Source of the DNA: Cunninghamia lanceolata
Taxonomy: Eukaryota > Streptophyta > Pinopsida > Cupressales > Cupressaceae
Reading direction: 5' to 3'
Assembly (NCBI GenBank): GCA_027924645.1
Contig: BSBN01000140.1
Coordinates: forward strand, 7,012,501-7,076,500
DNA length: 64,000 nt
The notes under the pieces were generated by a model. The model did no database searches, had not been told where the DNA came from, and was given only the letters and a program-made list of their open reading frames with translations. Within the stretch, counting starts at the first letter, position 1. The number at the start of each line of letters is the position of its first letter. The position numbers and the translations under genes are program-made. Shown piece by piece: positions 46,331 to 59,590 of the stretch.

Positions 46331-49300
46331 CTGGCTAATAATAGTGATAGAGTAACCAAGTCTAGATCTAGTTTAGGAGATATATTTGTGCAACTACCTA
46401 ATATAAGGCAAAGTAAGAACCCTTTCATTTGGAATCCAAAAATATCACAAGCAAGAAGTTCATCTAGAACACCTCCTGGGTCACCTTTTAACATCCGTAG
46501 TATTGTGAGTCCTGATAGATCACTATTCAGATCTTTAAATCTTGGCTCAGGCACTCCTGGAGGTCCTAATCCTCCTAGAAATACTATCCCACCAATCAAT
46601 CCAGGTATTCCTACAAGTTCAGGTCAAGCTCAAACACCTGCAATGGCTTATTTCAATGTTCATTCTCCCATATTCTTCAATGATTATCATGAGATGCCCA
46701 AAAATCCAAAAAAGATATGTCCCAAGTACCAGTTGCATCAAGATCCAAAGGATCATATTAGAATATTTAAGGAAGCATGTTTTAGGGCTATGTTAGAGCA
46801 CGAGGATGTTGTGTGTAGATTGTTTCCCTACACCTTTAATGAACAAGCCTCTAACTGGTATGTAAACATACCCAACGGTTACATTTGTTCCTGGTCACTT
46901 ATGGAAGAAGCATTTCTATCAAGATTTAGAGGACCCATTGACCCTTGCGCTTTGTATCATAAATTGGCTACTATAAAATGAGGTGAGGGAGAGCTGATCG
47001 ATAATTTCAATGACAGATTTCAAAAGGCCTACTCTAGGCTAGTAGCCCCTTATACCGTGGATGATGATCCCTTGTTGGCTATGTACTATGCAGCCTTGGA
47101 TCCTTTAACTGCCATGTTTGTCAAAAGAAAACCTGACATAGATTCAATAGCCAAAGCCTACAAAGAGGCAGCCTCAGTGAACCAAGAGATGAGGCATACA
47201 ACTTATAGCCCATTTGTTAATGGAGGAAATTTTGGGGTGCAGAATCAGGCATAACCATGGAATGGAGCCCCTATGCAGCACACTCCATTATTAAATCTGG
47301 TTCCTTCTTACACACCTGTGTATAGTCCTACCCCAATCCAAGCCATAACTCCTTACACAGGTAGCACTTCCAGTAACAGTCAAAATAATGGTTAGCCTTT
47401 CTTCCAACCTCCTAGGGATACAACTGTGGCAAAAGCACAGGAAGATAGGGAAGAAATTAAAGAGATCACTGCACATTTGAAAAGGTTGACCACTGAAGTG
47501 ACACAACTAAGAAACGAGAACCTCTATGGAAGAGGCAACCAAAACTACAATCATCATCAGAATCACAACCAAGGCCAAAATCAAAACTATAGTTTCAATC
47601 AAAATCAGTAGTACAATCAGAACCAAAACTATAATCAGCATCAAGGCCCCAATCAGGGGCAACCAATGCAAAATAGAGGGCCAGTGATAGATAATAGGAC
47701 CTGGGGCAATAATAACAGAAATCAGAATCAACCTAGGCCACCCAAGACATGGAACACTAGGCCCAACAACGATACTCTAGCTTCTCCTTTTGAGAACATA
47801 GATAATCATGATGCAAAACAAACGGCTGGCATCCAAATGGCCAGTACAGCACCCAAAAATTGGTGCAGATTTCACAATACCAATGCCCATGCTGAGCACG
47901 ACTGCCCACAGTTCCACTTAGCAGCCAACATTTTTAATATAGATGTGCAGCCTCTTACCTCTGAATTTCTCATTCCCAAGGGTAATGAGGTAGTACCCTC
48001 AGGATATGACACAGCATTAGTCTTCCAAACGTTTACCTTTGCAACTGTAGAAGAAAAAGAGGATGAATTGCTAGAAGATGGACCATACTATTGTAAAAAT
48101 CTTTATCTTGAATCAACCTTTGTGTTAAATGCTTTTCAATTTCCCCTTGAATTTGAAAATGAGGTATTAACTGAAACAGAAGAGGTGCAGGCCTTTCAAC
48201 AGACAAATAAAAACCACACCTACAATTTGAGGAACAACCCTAGGCCAGGAGGACCTTTTACCACTTCCATTCCCCTGAATAACTTCAATACACCCCCAGA
48301 TCAGAATGCCAGCAACAATCCTGCCATACTTAAAGCTAATCAGCACACAAATAACGGAACAGTAGTACAGAATCATCAAACAAGTAAAACTAAAACAATA
48401 GAGACAACAAGGTTAATGAGTTACTTGTCAGAGGAAATAAAGAAAATTAAAGTCAGTATACCTCTAAATGAATTATTGAAGACCCCAGGGATCAGAAATG
48501 CTTTTATAAAATCTCTGGATACATCCACGACAGATGAGGTGTCTGCTGACATAACTGTTCCTAATAGAGATTCACCGCCTAAAGAGAAAAATAAGAAAGT
48601 TGATCAGCCTTCCAATACAAATGTAGTAATACATGTGGATAAGAGGGATACTCCCCCTTTCTTGTTAACTGTTAGATTGTGTGGGAAAAACATACACAAT
48701 TACATGGTAGATTCTGGTGCCTCAGCCAACGTAATGCCCTTAGGAATATGTGAAACTCTCGGGCTGACTCCCACCAAATCTACCAAGGTTGTCACATAAT
48801 TAGATAAGACTGAGGTTAGCGTGATAGGAGAACTCATGAACATTCAAATGCAATTAGCTTCAGACCCTAGGGTAAGACAAATCATTGACATTCAAGTAGT
48901 GGATATACCCATGATTTATGGAATGTTGCTGAGTAGGGACTGGTCCAAGACATTAAACGGATATATGGCCACTAACTTTTCACATATGTGGCTACCTTGG
49001 AGAGGTGTCCCAAACTAGATTAGAATAGAGGTAGAGCCCAGGATGAAGCATATGATAACAGAGTATAATCAAACTAATGAAATATTATATGCTGCTATTG
49101 AACCTGGTGTCTATAGAATTACCAACAATGGGGTGCAGATTGAAGAGATCATGATGTTAAACATTAGAAAAAAATGTGTCAACAAGGAGATGGCATTATT
49201 CATTGAGTCTGATGGAAATTCTTTAGATGAAGAAAACAATGCAATAGACAAATTTAGTCATGCCATTAGACAAGAGGTGGAAGAATGCGTTAAACACAAT

Positions 49301-52300
49301 TTGCCGGTCCAATGTAAATTGTATAAAAATAGGTGTAGAGTCCATGATAGACCACATTTTGAGGAGAGTTGTGAAATATGCAAAGACATCATTGAATATG
49401 AATACAAAAAATGCATAGGGAGGGTAGAGTTACAAGAGGAAAATGAGAATCCTGATCCAACACCCAGATATGTTCAGGATAAGGTAGATGCCTTGACTCC
49501 AGATTTAGGAGAAGAAATAAAGGACAAGCGTAGTTGTCATTCTGAGTTGCAAACTAAAAACACACATATGCAAGTTAACCAAACAGAAAAACCCATGAAT
49601 AAACAGGACAACACCCCACAGGCAATAAAAGAGACAAAGTATGCCAAGATAAAAGGTCAGAAAAGTAAAGATGGCATGTGGACGTTAAAATGTGATGGGT
49701 CCAAATCAAAATAGGGCACGGGTGCAGGTGTTGAACTCATAGATCCTCAAGGTAAATCACATCTGGCAGCATATAGATTACAATTTTCCTGTACTAACAA
49801 TATTGCTGAATATGAGGCCCTAATTTTAGGACTTGTCATGGCCATCAAGAAAAGGGTGAAAACGATCAGAGTATTTTCAGACTCTGAATTAGTAGTCAGA
49901 CAAGTGAGGAAACTATATGCCTGCAATTACAAGAAAATGATTAGTTATAGACATAGGGTATGGGGTTTAATAGATTTGGTTGATGCTTTGAACTTAGAGC
50001 ATATCCCCAGAGAGCTGAACCATAGGCCAGATGCGCTAGCAGTTGCTGCTAGTACATTAGAACCATTGACACTGTCAGGATTGAGACGATTTGTTGTTGA
50101 GCTAGTTAATGTGCCCAGTATACCAGACAACATTACACACTTTCAAGTATTTGGTGGGGATCAGCAAATTATTGATTTTCTGACTTGTAATGAGGCATTT
50201 GAGGCTCAAATCATTGATGAGCAAGAAAGGCCTGAAATAACATGGGACGAAGAAGAATAATCAACTTGAAAAGCAACTTCTTACCAAAAGGAGTAATTGA
50301 ATTAGAACATATTTTTGACTTCGATGGAGTAATGAGACAGAAGGACTTGCCCAAAACAAAAGGGGGTAAGTGTGATTTATACAACTTAGGGATAGAGCAA
50401 AATCCACAAAATGTACTGATCGGAAAGGCTTGCTCTGAGAAAATTAAAAAAGAGGTTTTAGGGGTTCTGAAAGAATATAAACATGTCATAGCATGGACGT
50501 ATGAAGACTTGAAAACATATGATACATCCATCATAACTCCGTAATACCTTTAAGACCAGAGGTTAAGCCATTTAGGCAGAAACAAAGGCCTGTGAATGCC
50601 ATCCTGGAGCCTTTGATCTTTGAGGAAGTCAAAAAATTGCTGCCTGCTAGAATAATTTTCCCAGTCAGACATTCAGTCTGGGTACCAGTAAGGAAGAAAA
50701 ACTGAGACATCAAGTTATGCGTAGACTTTAGAAATTTAAACAAAGCATCTAAAAAGGATAATTATCCTCTGCCTCCAATAGACGAAGTGCTGCAAGCAGT
50801 AAACGGGGCAAAGATGATGTCTTTTTTAGATAGTTTTTCAGGTTATAACCAGGTCTTAATTGATAGAGAAGATATATTAAAAACCGCTTTCACTTGTAAA
50901 TGGGAAAATTATGCATATAGAAGAATGTCTTTTGGGCTGATCAATGCAGGTGCCACTTTTCAGAGAGCCATGGACATTGCATTCCGTGGATTATCAGGTA
51001 AGTGCATTGTTGTGTATATGGATGATTTGACTGTGTATTCCAAGGATGGATCCACTCATGCTGAAGATCTCAGGAAAATACTCAAGCGATCTGAAAGGTA
51101 TGGGATTTCCCTTAATCCTAAGAAATATATATTTGGCGTAACTGAAGGTAAATTATCAGGCCATGTCATTTCTGAAGATGAAATTTTGATTGATTTGGAT
51201 AGAGTAGAATCCATAAAAAATTTGCAAATACCAAACAGTAGGAAAGAGTTGAAATCATTTTTTGGTAAAATTAACTTTGTTCAGAAGTTTATAACAGGTT
51301 TTGCAGAGATCGTGCAACCGTTAAATGCCATGTTAAAGAAGGATGCACAGATGGAATGGACACTAGTGGCTAGAGCTGCATTTGAAGATATGAAGGAGGC
51401 AATTTCTAATGCTCCTGTATTGGCAAGCCTAGACTACACATGCCCATTTTACATCTACTCCTTTGCATCTTCTCATTCAGTCGCGGCTGCCTTGACACAG
51501 AAAGATGAAAATAATGAAGAAAGGCCCATAGCATTTATGAGCGCACCTCTGAAGGATGCACAGCTGAGATATCTAGACACAGAGAGATAAGCATTTGCAT
51601 TAATGAGGGCTATGAAAAAATTTAGACACTACATTCTGCATAGCCAGATCAAAGTCATAGTGCCAGACGCAGCAGTAAAAATGTTGCTGATGCAGAACAA
51701 GCTTGGAGAAAAAAGAGCCAAGTGGATCACCACGCTGCAAGAATTCAACATGGAAATCATTCCCATGAAGCTGGTCAGAGGGCAGGCGTTGGTGCAAACA
51801 ATAGCAAATATGGATCCAGATTTGATAAAACAGCAGTACATATTGAATTCCCAGAATGCATCAGGCTGGTATGATGATTTAAGCACCTTCTTAATAGCTG
51901 GAAAGTACCCAAACAGGATGAAAGCTTCTCAGAGGAGAGCTTTGAAGGTTAAAGCACAAAATTATATGGTGCAAGGAGGTCTTCTATTCAGGAAGAACCA
52001 TGATAGAATTTATCTGAGATGCATAAACAGAGTTGAAGCTGATAAAGTGTTGACAGAACTACATGACAAGTAGGGAACCAGCCATGGTTCCAATTTAGCT
52101 ACAACACACAAAATACTGAGGGTGGGCTATTATTAGCCCACGATGTTCAAAGACACTAAGAGTCACATCAGAAGTTGCCACACCTGTCAGACTGCAGCAG
52201 ATAAAGGGAGAAATCAGGCCAATCCACTACAACCTATGATTGAATCAAGACCGTTTACACAGTGGGGCTTAGATTTTATTGGAGTCATCAATCCCCCATC

Positions 52301-53120
52301 TTCTGTAGGACACAAATTTATACTGACGGTAACAGACTATTGTACAAGGTGGACTGATGCTACCTGCTGCAAATTTTCCACAACTGAGGTAGTTATCAAG
52401 TTCCTTGAAGAAAACATCATCACCAGGTTTGGAACTCCCTATTCATTGGTATGTGATAATGGCCCTGCTTTTTCTTCTTTAAAGTTTTCTAAATGGACAT
52501 TTGAATATGGGATCATTTTAAGGTTTTCTTCAAATTATTACCCTCAAGGTAATGGACTGGCTAAATCAATGAACAAAATTTTATTAGACATAATCAAGAA
52601 GTTAATTGCAAAGAGTCCTAGAGAGTGGAATACCCTGTGAAGATATGTATTATGGGTAGATAGGACCAAGTTTAAGACATCTTTAGGTAGCACACCTTAT
52701 CATTTAGTTTATGGGACTAATCCCATACTTCCAGTAAATCTAAGAATACCAACCTGGAAGTTTGCCAATGAGTATCTAGGATTTGATGACCATAGGGAAG
52801 CCAGAATAGTACAAATGCTACAATTAGACGAGAAAAGAGGTCAAGCCATCGAGAAGTTTGCCAAACACCAAGCGGTTGTTAAGAGGTGGTTTGATAAAAG
52901 GGCAAGAGTCAAAACATTTAGGATATCAGACTTAGTGCTATGCTGGGACAAAGCACATGAAAAGAAAGGAAGCCATGGAAAATTTCATAAACTATGGCCA
53001 GGTCCATTACAAGTCTCAGAGATAATAGGGGACAATACATTTAGACTTAAGACCTTGACTAGAGAAGACGTGCCATTACCAGTTAACGAACAACATTTGA
53101 AACACTACTTCCAGGCCTAA
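46331..53120 (+). pseudogene. Y gag-pol polyprotein: gag, protease, extra RNase H, RT, RNase H, integrase
   Basis: A long frame broken by stops and frame changes. Gag lies at about 46331-47950, with the core NEQASNWYVNIPNGYICSW, an Asn/Gln-rich tail (47530-47720) and WCRFHNTNAHAEHDC near 47856. Protease: YMVDSGASANV with Asp at 48710. A linker with a Cys/His cluster (49313-49381) comes next. An RNase H-like domain follows at about 49680-50090, with CDGS (Asp 49694), NIAEYEALILGL, FSDSEL (Asp 49880) and RPDALA (Asp 50030). Reverse transcriptase (about 50545-51250) has VYMDDLTVYS with YMDD at 51015-51026. A gypsy RNase H lies at about 51430-51800. Integrase (52080-53120) has an HHCC finger and Asp 52272, Asp 52455, then Lys at 52563 where Glu is expected (D-60-D-35 spacing). 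Start is uncertain; the frame opens at CTG GCT. Dead by stops and by the Glu-to-Lys change. Confidence 0.88.
49680..50090 (+). other. RNase H-like domain upstream of RT in Y
   Basis: The order of four acidic residues (CDGS, AEYEAL, SDSEL, RPDALA) is that of RNase H. It is separate from the gypsy RNase H that follows the reverse transcriptase (YSFASSHSVAAALTQKD). Tat elements are known to carry a second, archaeal-type RNase H, usually described after the first one. A stop sits just after CDGSKSK. Confidence 0.75.
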
Positions 53121-54146
53121 GGTAAAGGGAAGTCCATTTTGGTGTAAAGTGCTGTAAGTAATGTGCAGTTCTTCTTTTGTTGTTTCCCTTTGGGGTTGGC
53201 TGTTTGTTTTCTGTTTTGTTTACTGTTTGTTGTTTTGTTTCTATTTGTACAGTGTTGTTTGTACAGCCTGTTTGTATAGTTTTTTTGCTTTTTTGCTTTT
53301 TGTACAGTCTGTTTGGTTGGTTTGTTTGTTGTCTCCTCAGCAGAGATCTTTGTTTTACTTTAGAGTATTAAGGAGCAAAACTAGCAACCATTGAAAATAG
53401 TATAAAATTTAAGATATTCAAGTTAATCATTTGTAATTTACACATAACTTGTTACTGTCATGAATGTGGAGAGTTATTTATCTTCTGAAATTTCATATTC
53501 AATAAATGTGATTGAGAATTCGAAGAAAGTTTCTCATGATGACACACCTAAAATCCTTGGGTTTGTTGAACCTACTAGTGTAGATATTAGGTGAAAAATT
53601 AAAGGTCACCCTTGCTACCATTACAATTCTCAGCTTAATTTCAGCAAGTGTTCACTCCTTGCATCATGAAACTACAAATTGCTATATCTTGTGAAATCTC
53701 TTTCAAAAATTAAAAAAAATAATAATAAAATAAAAATAAATAAAGCGGATTATACTAAAAATCTAGATTAAGCCATCTAAGTAACTCTACTGGGGCTATA
53801 GACGCTCGCTGGCAGTGGGGCTCTACTTAGGAGAATTGTAATGATAACCTTGTCGGGGCTATGAACGCTCGCTAGTAGCAAGGCTCTATCTGGTCGGCTA
53901 TGAGGGAATATCCTCACCTACGTAGGCTAATGTCAGTCACTGGTTTGTTCAACCGATCTTCAAGATGAGGCTTATTAATCACATGCACACAATTAAACTA
54001 AAAATAAAAATTCATGCACCCTTATTGAATGCCTTAGGTCTCAAGATTGAATAATAATTTGCAAGATGGGTAGTCAGAAGTTATGCATTTATTTCACTTA
54101 GTTTTCTTGAATGCCTTGAATTTGGTTGTTTTGTTTGGTTGCTAGT
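53121..54146 (+). other. 3' untranslated part of Y
   Basis: Non-coding. T-rich at 53165-53340, with a two-unit repeat of ggggctat.gacgctcgct (53792 and 53855, 63 bp apart). No polypurine tract is visible directly before the LTR; the adjoining text ttggttgctagt is pyrimidine/G-rich. Confidence 0.6.
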
Positions 54147-57100
54147 TGTTGTGATGTTCACAACATGCCCTATTTTACTCCTTAGCAAAATAGGGACCCC
54201 TGCTGTGGCTTTGCTTTTTGCTTCATCAAAAATAGAGAAAATTACATTTTTAGTACCAGTGCATGATGTGGTTGGATTCCTTGTGAAAAATGAGCCAGGG
54301 TTGCTTTTTGAATCGTCTTAAAATTCACCATATCTTGCAAGTTATGATCATTTAGGTAAAATGTACAATCAAGTTTTGCATGAGAGAGTGTTAGTTGTGT
54401 GTCTTTTGCCTTGTTTGCATCTGAGTAAAATTTTGAAATATACATACTTGGTGGTTTCAAGTTAAAGGGAATTTTGTCTGGGTTCCACTTTGTATCTCAC
54501 AATTGTCTGTTTGACAGGAAAATGCATAGGTGCACTTTGTTACCTTTTTGAGTCGCCCTTATTTATTTATTGGTAATATTTCCTGAACATGAGCCGGTTT
54601 GCTATGTTGTATTTTGGGTCATACCTTTGTTTCTTAAATCGACTCTTGATCCTTCAAATTTTACCCGTTTGTCATCTTTGTAGGTAGGGTTACTTAAGGT
54701 TTGAACCTTTGAACCCGAATCATTCTCAAAGTTCAAAGTTCAAATGGTTCGATATGTCCAAAGTGTCTCAAAAAGCGAACTGTTGTTCTGTATATCTTAA
54801 ACGTCTTCGAACTTTTGGTTTGAACTTGAACCCTTTTCTCAATAGTTCAATGGTTCAAGGTTCAATGGTTCATGAGCTTAGGTTCCATATTTTCATAAGT
54901 GAAGCCTTTGCTCATCTATATGATCCAATCAGTATGGCCGAACCACCGCATTGAACCACGTCCTAGGGGTTCAATGGTTCAAAAGTTCAAAGCTTTGGTG
55001 ATTTTGGTCTCATTTATTCCCACGACTTTCTAAGTCAAATTTAGTGGGGGGGGTCTCTCGCCGATGGTATACCATCGGCATAACATTCACCATTGGCCAA
55101 GCTCGAAAGTTTCTCCCTGAGGTTGAGTCTCTCACCGATGGCCTTTTGCCATCGGTATGAATTTCACCATCGGCCAAGTTTCAATTTATCACGCCCAAAG
55201 ATATGATCTCGCCGATAGCCATGGGCTATCGGCATAATAATAGTTATCAGCCAAGTTTTTTTGGCTCCCACCGATAGAAGAAGCTCTCGCCGATAAGGCG
55301 ATAGATGAGGAGGTGGAGGTTTGTCGGTAAGAGTCACATTGACGAGAAGGCATCGATGAGACAAGGGTGATCGGCGGGGCTAATTTTGCCCTTGCCGATA
55401 GTATGGTCTCACACTGACAGAACATAAGAGGGGCAACATCAGCAACACTTACGCCGATAAAGGGCCATCAGTGAAAGCAATGAACATCGGCCCATCCTTA
55501 TGAACCTTCGCCGATAGTAGGGTCTCTCACCGATGAGAAAGAAAATACAAGCCGATAAGGCTATATCGGTAGGACTTATGCCGATGGAGGGAAAATGGAC
55601 TTAGCCGAATACGAAACAAAAGGCTATTGGCTAAACAATGGAAATCAGCAAAGAAGTTTTTTTATCACGGCGATAGTATGAGCTACACCGATGGAGGAAA
55701 TAAAGGGAATATCGGAGGGAGATGTCCAGTCTCACGCCAATAAAAGGCCATATCAGCCAAACGATGAGGATTAGCTAATCTTCTTTTGGGCATGCCGATA
55801 GTGTTTTTCACACTGATGAAAGGGAAGACTTAGGCAATAAGAGGTCATCGGCAGGACTCTCACCGATGAAAGGGCTATCGGCGTAGCATTAACAATCAGG
55901 GCAACATTTGAAACCCTCGCTGATAGTATAGTGTCACGCCGATCTGGGATATGAACGAGCAAGGCCATCGGCCAAATAACGACCATCGGCCAATCTAGTT
56001 TACAACTCGTTGATGGGTAAAGTCAGCCTGATGGAAAAGAACTTAGCCGAATAAGGAGCCCTTGCCATAACTTTGGACATTGGCCAAGGAATTTTCGCAC
56101 ACGCCGATAGTGGGTTATCATGCCGATGGGCGGGAAAGGGAAAGCGATGGGAATTTTAAAACAATTTTTAGCACCTGATGGCATTTTCTAGTCAGCGGTA
56201 GTTGACCTGATGGTTTTGAGCAGTTTGTGTGCAGTCTTGAACACATTTTTAGGGTTTTTGGGCCAGATTTCCATATATTTACACAGTCACTTTGATTTCA
56301 TCAGATATTTTGCTTTCCTACTATTTATTTGAAATGATACTTATTGCTTGTCTTGTTTTGCAGGTTTGCAGTTAAAGAGGAAGTAGCTGGAGCTTGATCA
56401 CTGTGACATCATGGAGGAAGAAAATCTGATCTCAGGAGCAAGAAGTGAAGATGAAGTGCGAAGAAGTCAAAGAGCCATTCAAATGACAAGGACAAAATGC
56501 AGCTGAAGTATTACTACAGCAGACAAACAAAAGTTGTTGCTGAGCTGCCAGAGCTTCTCAGAAGGGGCAATATTTCACCCAGATTTGACACTGCTCAGAG
56601 GTATTTTGGAGAACTGGTTCACCTGCATTTACTGTTGGAACTAGGGGTTTGAACTAGGGGTTTAGTTAGGGTTTTTGCTGTAGTGAGGACAATCAGAAAG
56701 TCTTTATATTGTGCCTCTTTGCATTGTAATACTTTACAACAGGGGCTACAACAGGGGCTACAACAGGGATTTTAGGAATACACAGGGATTTGAGCAGCTA
56801 GCTTAGTGTAGTCTAGAAGTAGAAGAAGGAGGTCACCTGTTTGTCTACAGTAAGGAGTGCGTGGAATGTCTGGCTTCCTTACTGTATCTGTAAAGCTTGT
56901 AAGTTCTCTGTAATTTGATCAATGAAACTAAGAGTCATTCCAACATTGTAAATCATGTATGACTGTTTGTTTCTAATACAATAGAATATGGAGTTTTACA
57001 TCTATCATCTGAGTGTTCTCCTGCTCTTCTTTGTATTTTGAAATATTTTCTTTGAGAGCTTGCAATTTTAAATGTATGTTTGTGAAAATGCTTAGAACTT

Positions 57101-57659
57101 GCATTTAAGGTTTTAACTATAGATTTGATCAAATTGTTGTATGATTTATATAGTGCATAACAGAACAATTAAATCCTTTGATAGAGTAAATGAGGTTTAG
57201 ATTAGATCTTTCTAACTTTTCCCAACCCATCTGAAATATTTAGCTGAAAACGTAGAAATTTGAAGGAAATTTGTCTCATATTTGAAGAAGCATGCATAAC
57301 AAAGTTAAAGGTAGACAGTTTTCATAAATGTATAAAGGAGAAAGCTGCAATAATTTAAGAAAACCATCTAAGATTTGCAGCACAGTAACACTTGCATGCA
57401 AATGAACAAAACACTTGTTGATATCTATGACCTTTTGCATAATCTTAGTCCAGTAAACCACAAAGAAACCCTAAACTACGTAAGGCCCCTTGAACATTAT
57501 AGCTTCACATTGACCAACTAAATTTGACCAATAGAACAATTGTAGACTTGGGATAAAGTAAATCTTAAATGATTCCTTCTTATCTTTCAAGTATAGTTTC
57601 AGTTCATTATATGTGAATTTTAACTTATTGTTGTGATTGCATCAAAACAATCACCAACA
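54147..57659 (+). repeat. 3' LTR of Y
   Basis: 3513 bases. Compared with the 5' LTR it lacks about 57 bases (near 54222) and has two short extra stretches (near 55578 and 56770). Confidence 0.92.
55060..56130 (+). repeat. GCCGAT/ATCGGC motif array in Y 3' LTR
   Basis: Counterpart of the array at 43720-44770, with the same alternation and several motif copies intact here that are mutated in the other LTR. Confidence 0.85.
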
Positions 57660-58332
57660 GGATCAATAAGAACTCCTCCTGTAGGATTTCCACTTATTCT
57701 TGTTGTTATATAAAGAGGACCATCAATGTCTCTAATAGTGACCTCATGTGGTGTGAAAGATATGATGGTGTTAGGATCCTTCCTTTTCTTATTATATTGA
57801 GGAGAAACCACTCCACCCTTGTTATGATTGAATGCCATATATATGAGACTTTTGTACATCAAGACACTAGTTTGAGGAAACCTAGTTTTTGAAGGTTTTG
57901 CAAAGATCAAAAACACACTAGTGTCACTACAAACAAAGTGATCACAATGTCCAAAAGTGCTGCACAAAAAGGCAATATAGGAAACTTTACGATTTCTTGC
58001 AAAGATATGTGAGAGATTATGTTGAAATACACAAGGTGTAATTACAAAAATAATGTTTTCAAACCAAGGATGTGAAATGATGCAAGATTACTATGCAAAA
58101 TTAGATTCTGATGAATATTTCATGCAACTAATATGATCATGCAATAGAGTTTTTAAAACCCTAATGCAAAATTTTACTAAAATACAAGCTTTTTGAAAGC
58201 CTAAATATGCACATTTTCTAAAATTATGTGAGATTTTCAAATGAACATTGATAAATATGTAATAAATCAATTCAAGATCTGATTTGAACAATTAACAAGA
58301 TGCAAATGCTTGAAGCTATGGGTTCACCAAAA
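57660..58332 (-). pseudogene. Element X leader and protease region, upstream half
   Basis: On the minus strand, after the X 5' LTR, the text ttttggtgaaccc may be a primer site. The frame near 57850-57665 reads VTIRDIDGPLYITTRISG and ends VLIDP at the Y junction; it resembles the start of a gypsy protease. Little or no gag is seen between the LTR and this segment. The open frame that runs on into Y's LTR is an artefact of the junction. Confidence 0.55.
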
Positions 58333-59585
58333 TGTTAAGTATGAAAAAGGAGAATGATAACAACTAGCATGCAAACTAGATCAAACCCTCTTCCATATAA
58401 CATTCAAGATGAGGCCGAGCCAAACCACTACTAAATCAAGGTGGAATCAGCTACTACCTTGTGCTCAAGTATGCTATAGATGGATTAGATTTAATTTAGC
58501 CTTTTTTATCAAACCCCAAGTTAACAATGCATGTAACCCTAGTTTTGTAATGATCTTCTTCTAATAGAAGAAATATAACTGAAACCCAGAAACTAATTGC
58601 ATAGTGCTAATCAAGGAGATGATAAAACTTGTCTCCAGAAATCAAAGATCTTGGAGGACTAAGGTGGGGCCAACCAGGTCCTAATTGAAGGAATCTGTAG
58701 AAAGTGTGAATTGAAAGGTTGTTGTAAATGTTGTCCTGATGCCAGATCTAAACATTGAAAAGGAAAGAGGACATGGATGGTATTGCCCAAGTCCTAGATC
58801 AGATAAAACTCTAAAACTATTTCTAGATCCCAAAATCTTGATCTGCACTTAGTCTTCCTGTAGCCCTATATTTCCTTTATATTGCTCCTGTAACCTACAC
58901 ACAAGAAGATAAGAAGGGGTTTAGGGGTTTGTGTGTTTAGGGACTTGCCTCAGTCAAATCCCACGATAGCATTCAATCTTTCCAATGTTGTTGATTGATA
59001 AAGAGTGTGTGCCCTCATGGGGACAAAGGCTAAAAACAATGATAATATGATGATCCAAATGATGATAAAAAATAATTATATCACATATGTGATGAACCCT
59101 TAGAATGATGAAGATCCTTCAACTCCTAAGGAAGAATAGATGATAGCTCCATATCTGGAACAACACACAAATCTACTCTAGAAACAAAATGAATTATCTT
59201 GCTTTCTTTTCTCCAAGATCTCAAGTTATGTTTTTTCAACCTAGTTACAAATGAACTAAAAAACACACTTATATATGCTTTCCCGCTCATAATCATAAAT
59301 TAAAACCAAAAGAGCCAACACAGAGAAACATCTAGAGAGGTGTCAAGCTGACAAACACTTAAATTATCCCTGACCTAAAAGGAGGGACATGGGCAGTACC
59401 ACCTAGGTCCTTTATCCCTTTTACGTCCAAGGTAAGCTAAATCAAGGGACCCATATTCCAATTCCATCTCGGAGTCAGACAATTTTGCATCGGGATAAAT
59501 ATTTTGAATGTATAATGTAATAATGGGGACCTAGGAGCTAAACAAGGAGGTAAAAAGACATGTGGACACTTTTTACTCCATAACA
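58333..59585 (-). repeat. 5' LTR of X
   Basis: 1253 bases from tgttaagtatgaaaaagg to ccataaca, matching the two parts of the left LTR and lacking Z. Confidence 0.82.
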
Positions 59586-59590
59586 ATCTC

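Larger units (their letters stand above)
42750..57659 (+). mobile_element. Element Y: Ty3/gypsy (Tat-like) retrotransposon, 14.9 kb
   Basis: Bounded by 3.5-kb LTRs (42750-46279 and 54147-57659) with ends tgttgtgatg and accaaca, and flanked by ggatc on both sides (42745-42749 and 57660-57664). The insertion falls in X's protease at the VLIDP codons, and the X reading frame resumes across it. Inside are a primer site, a gag-pol frame (46331-53120) with scattered stops, and a 1-kb 3' untranslated part. In a sampled 230-base stretch the LTRs differ at six positions, all transitions; there are also three indels of roughly 20-60 bases. This makes Y the youngest dated element here. Confidence 0.93.
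35253..59585 (-). mobile_element. Element X: minus-strand gypsy-like LTR element, split by Y and Z
   Basis: LTRs lie at 35253-39787 (interrupted by Z) and 58333-59585, each running from tgttaag or tattaag to ccataaca or ccataata. Flanks acctc (35248-35252) and atctc (59586-59590) form a target duplication with one change. The surrounding W reading frame continues across the insertion, which confirms the boundaries. Without Y and Z, X is about 6.2 kb: 1.25-kb LTRs, a short leader, a protease region and a repeat-rich 3' part. No reverse transcriptase is seen, so X was probably non-autonomous. Confidence 0.8.

Noticed and set aside
57620..57967. 115-codon minus-strand frame
   Set aside because: It crosses the X/Y junction; only 57660-57850 belongs to the X protease region, the rest is LTR sequence or leader.
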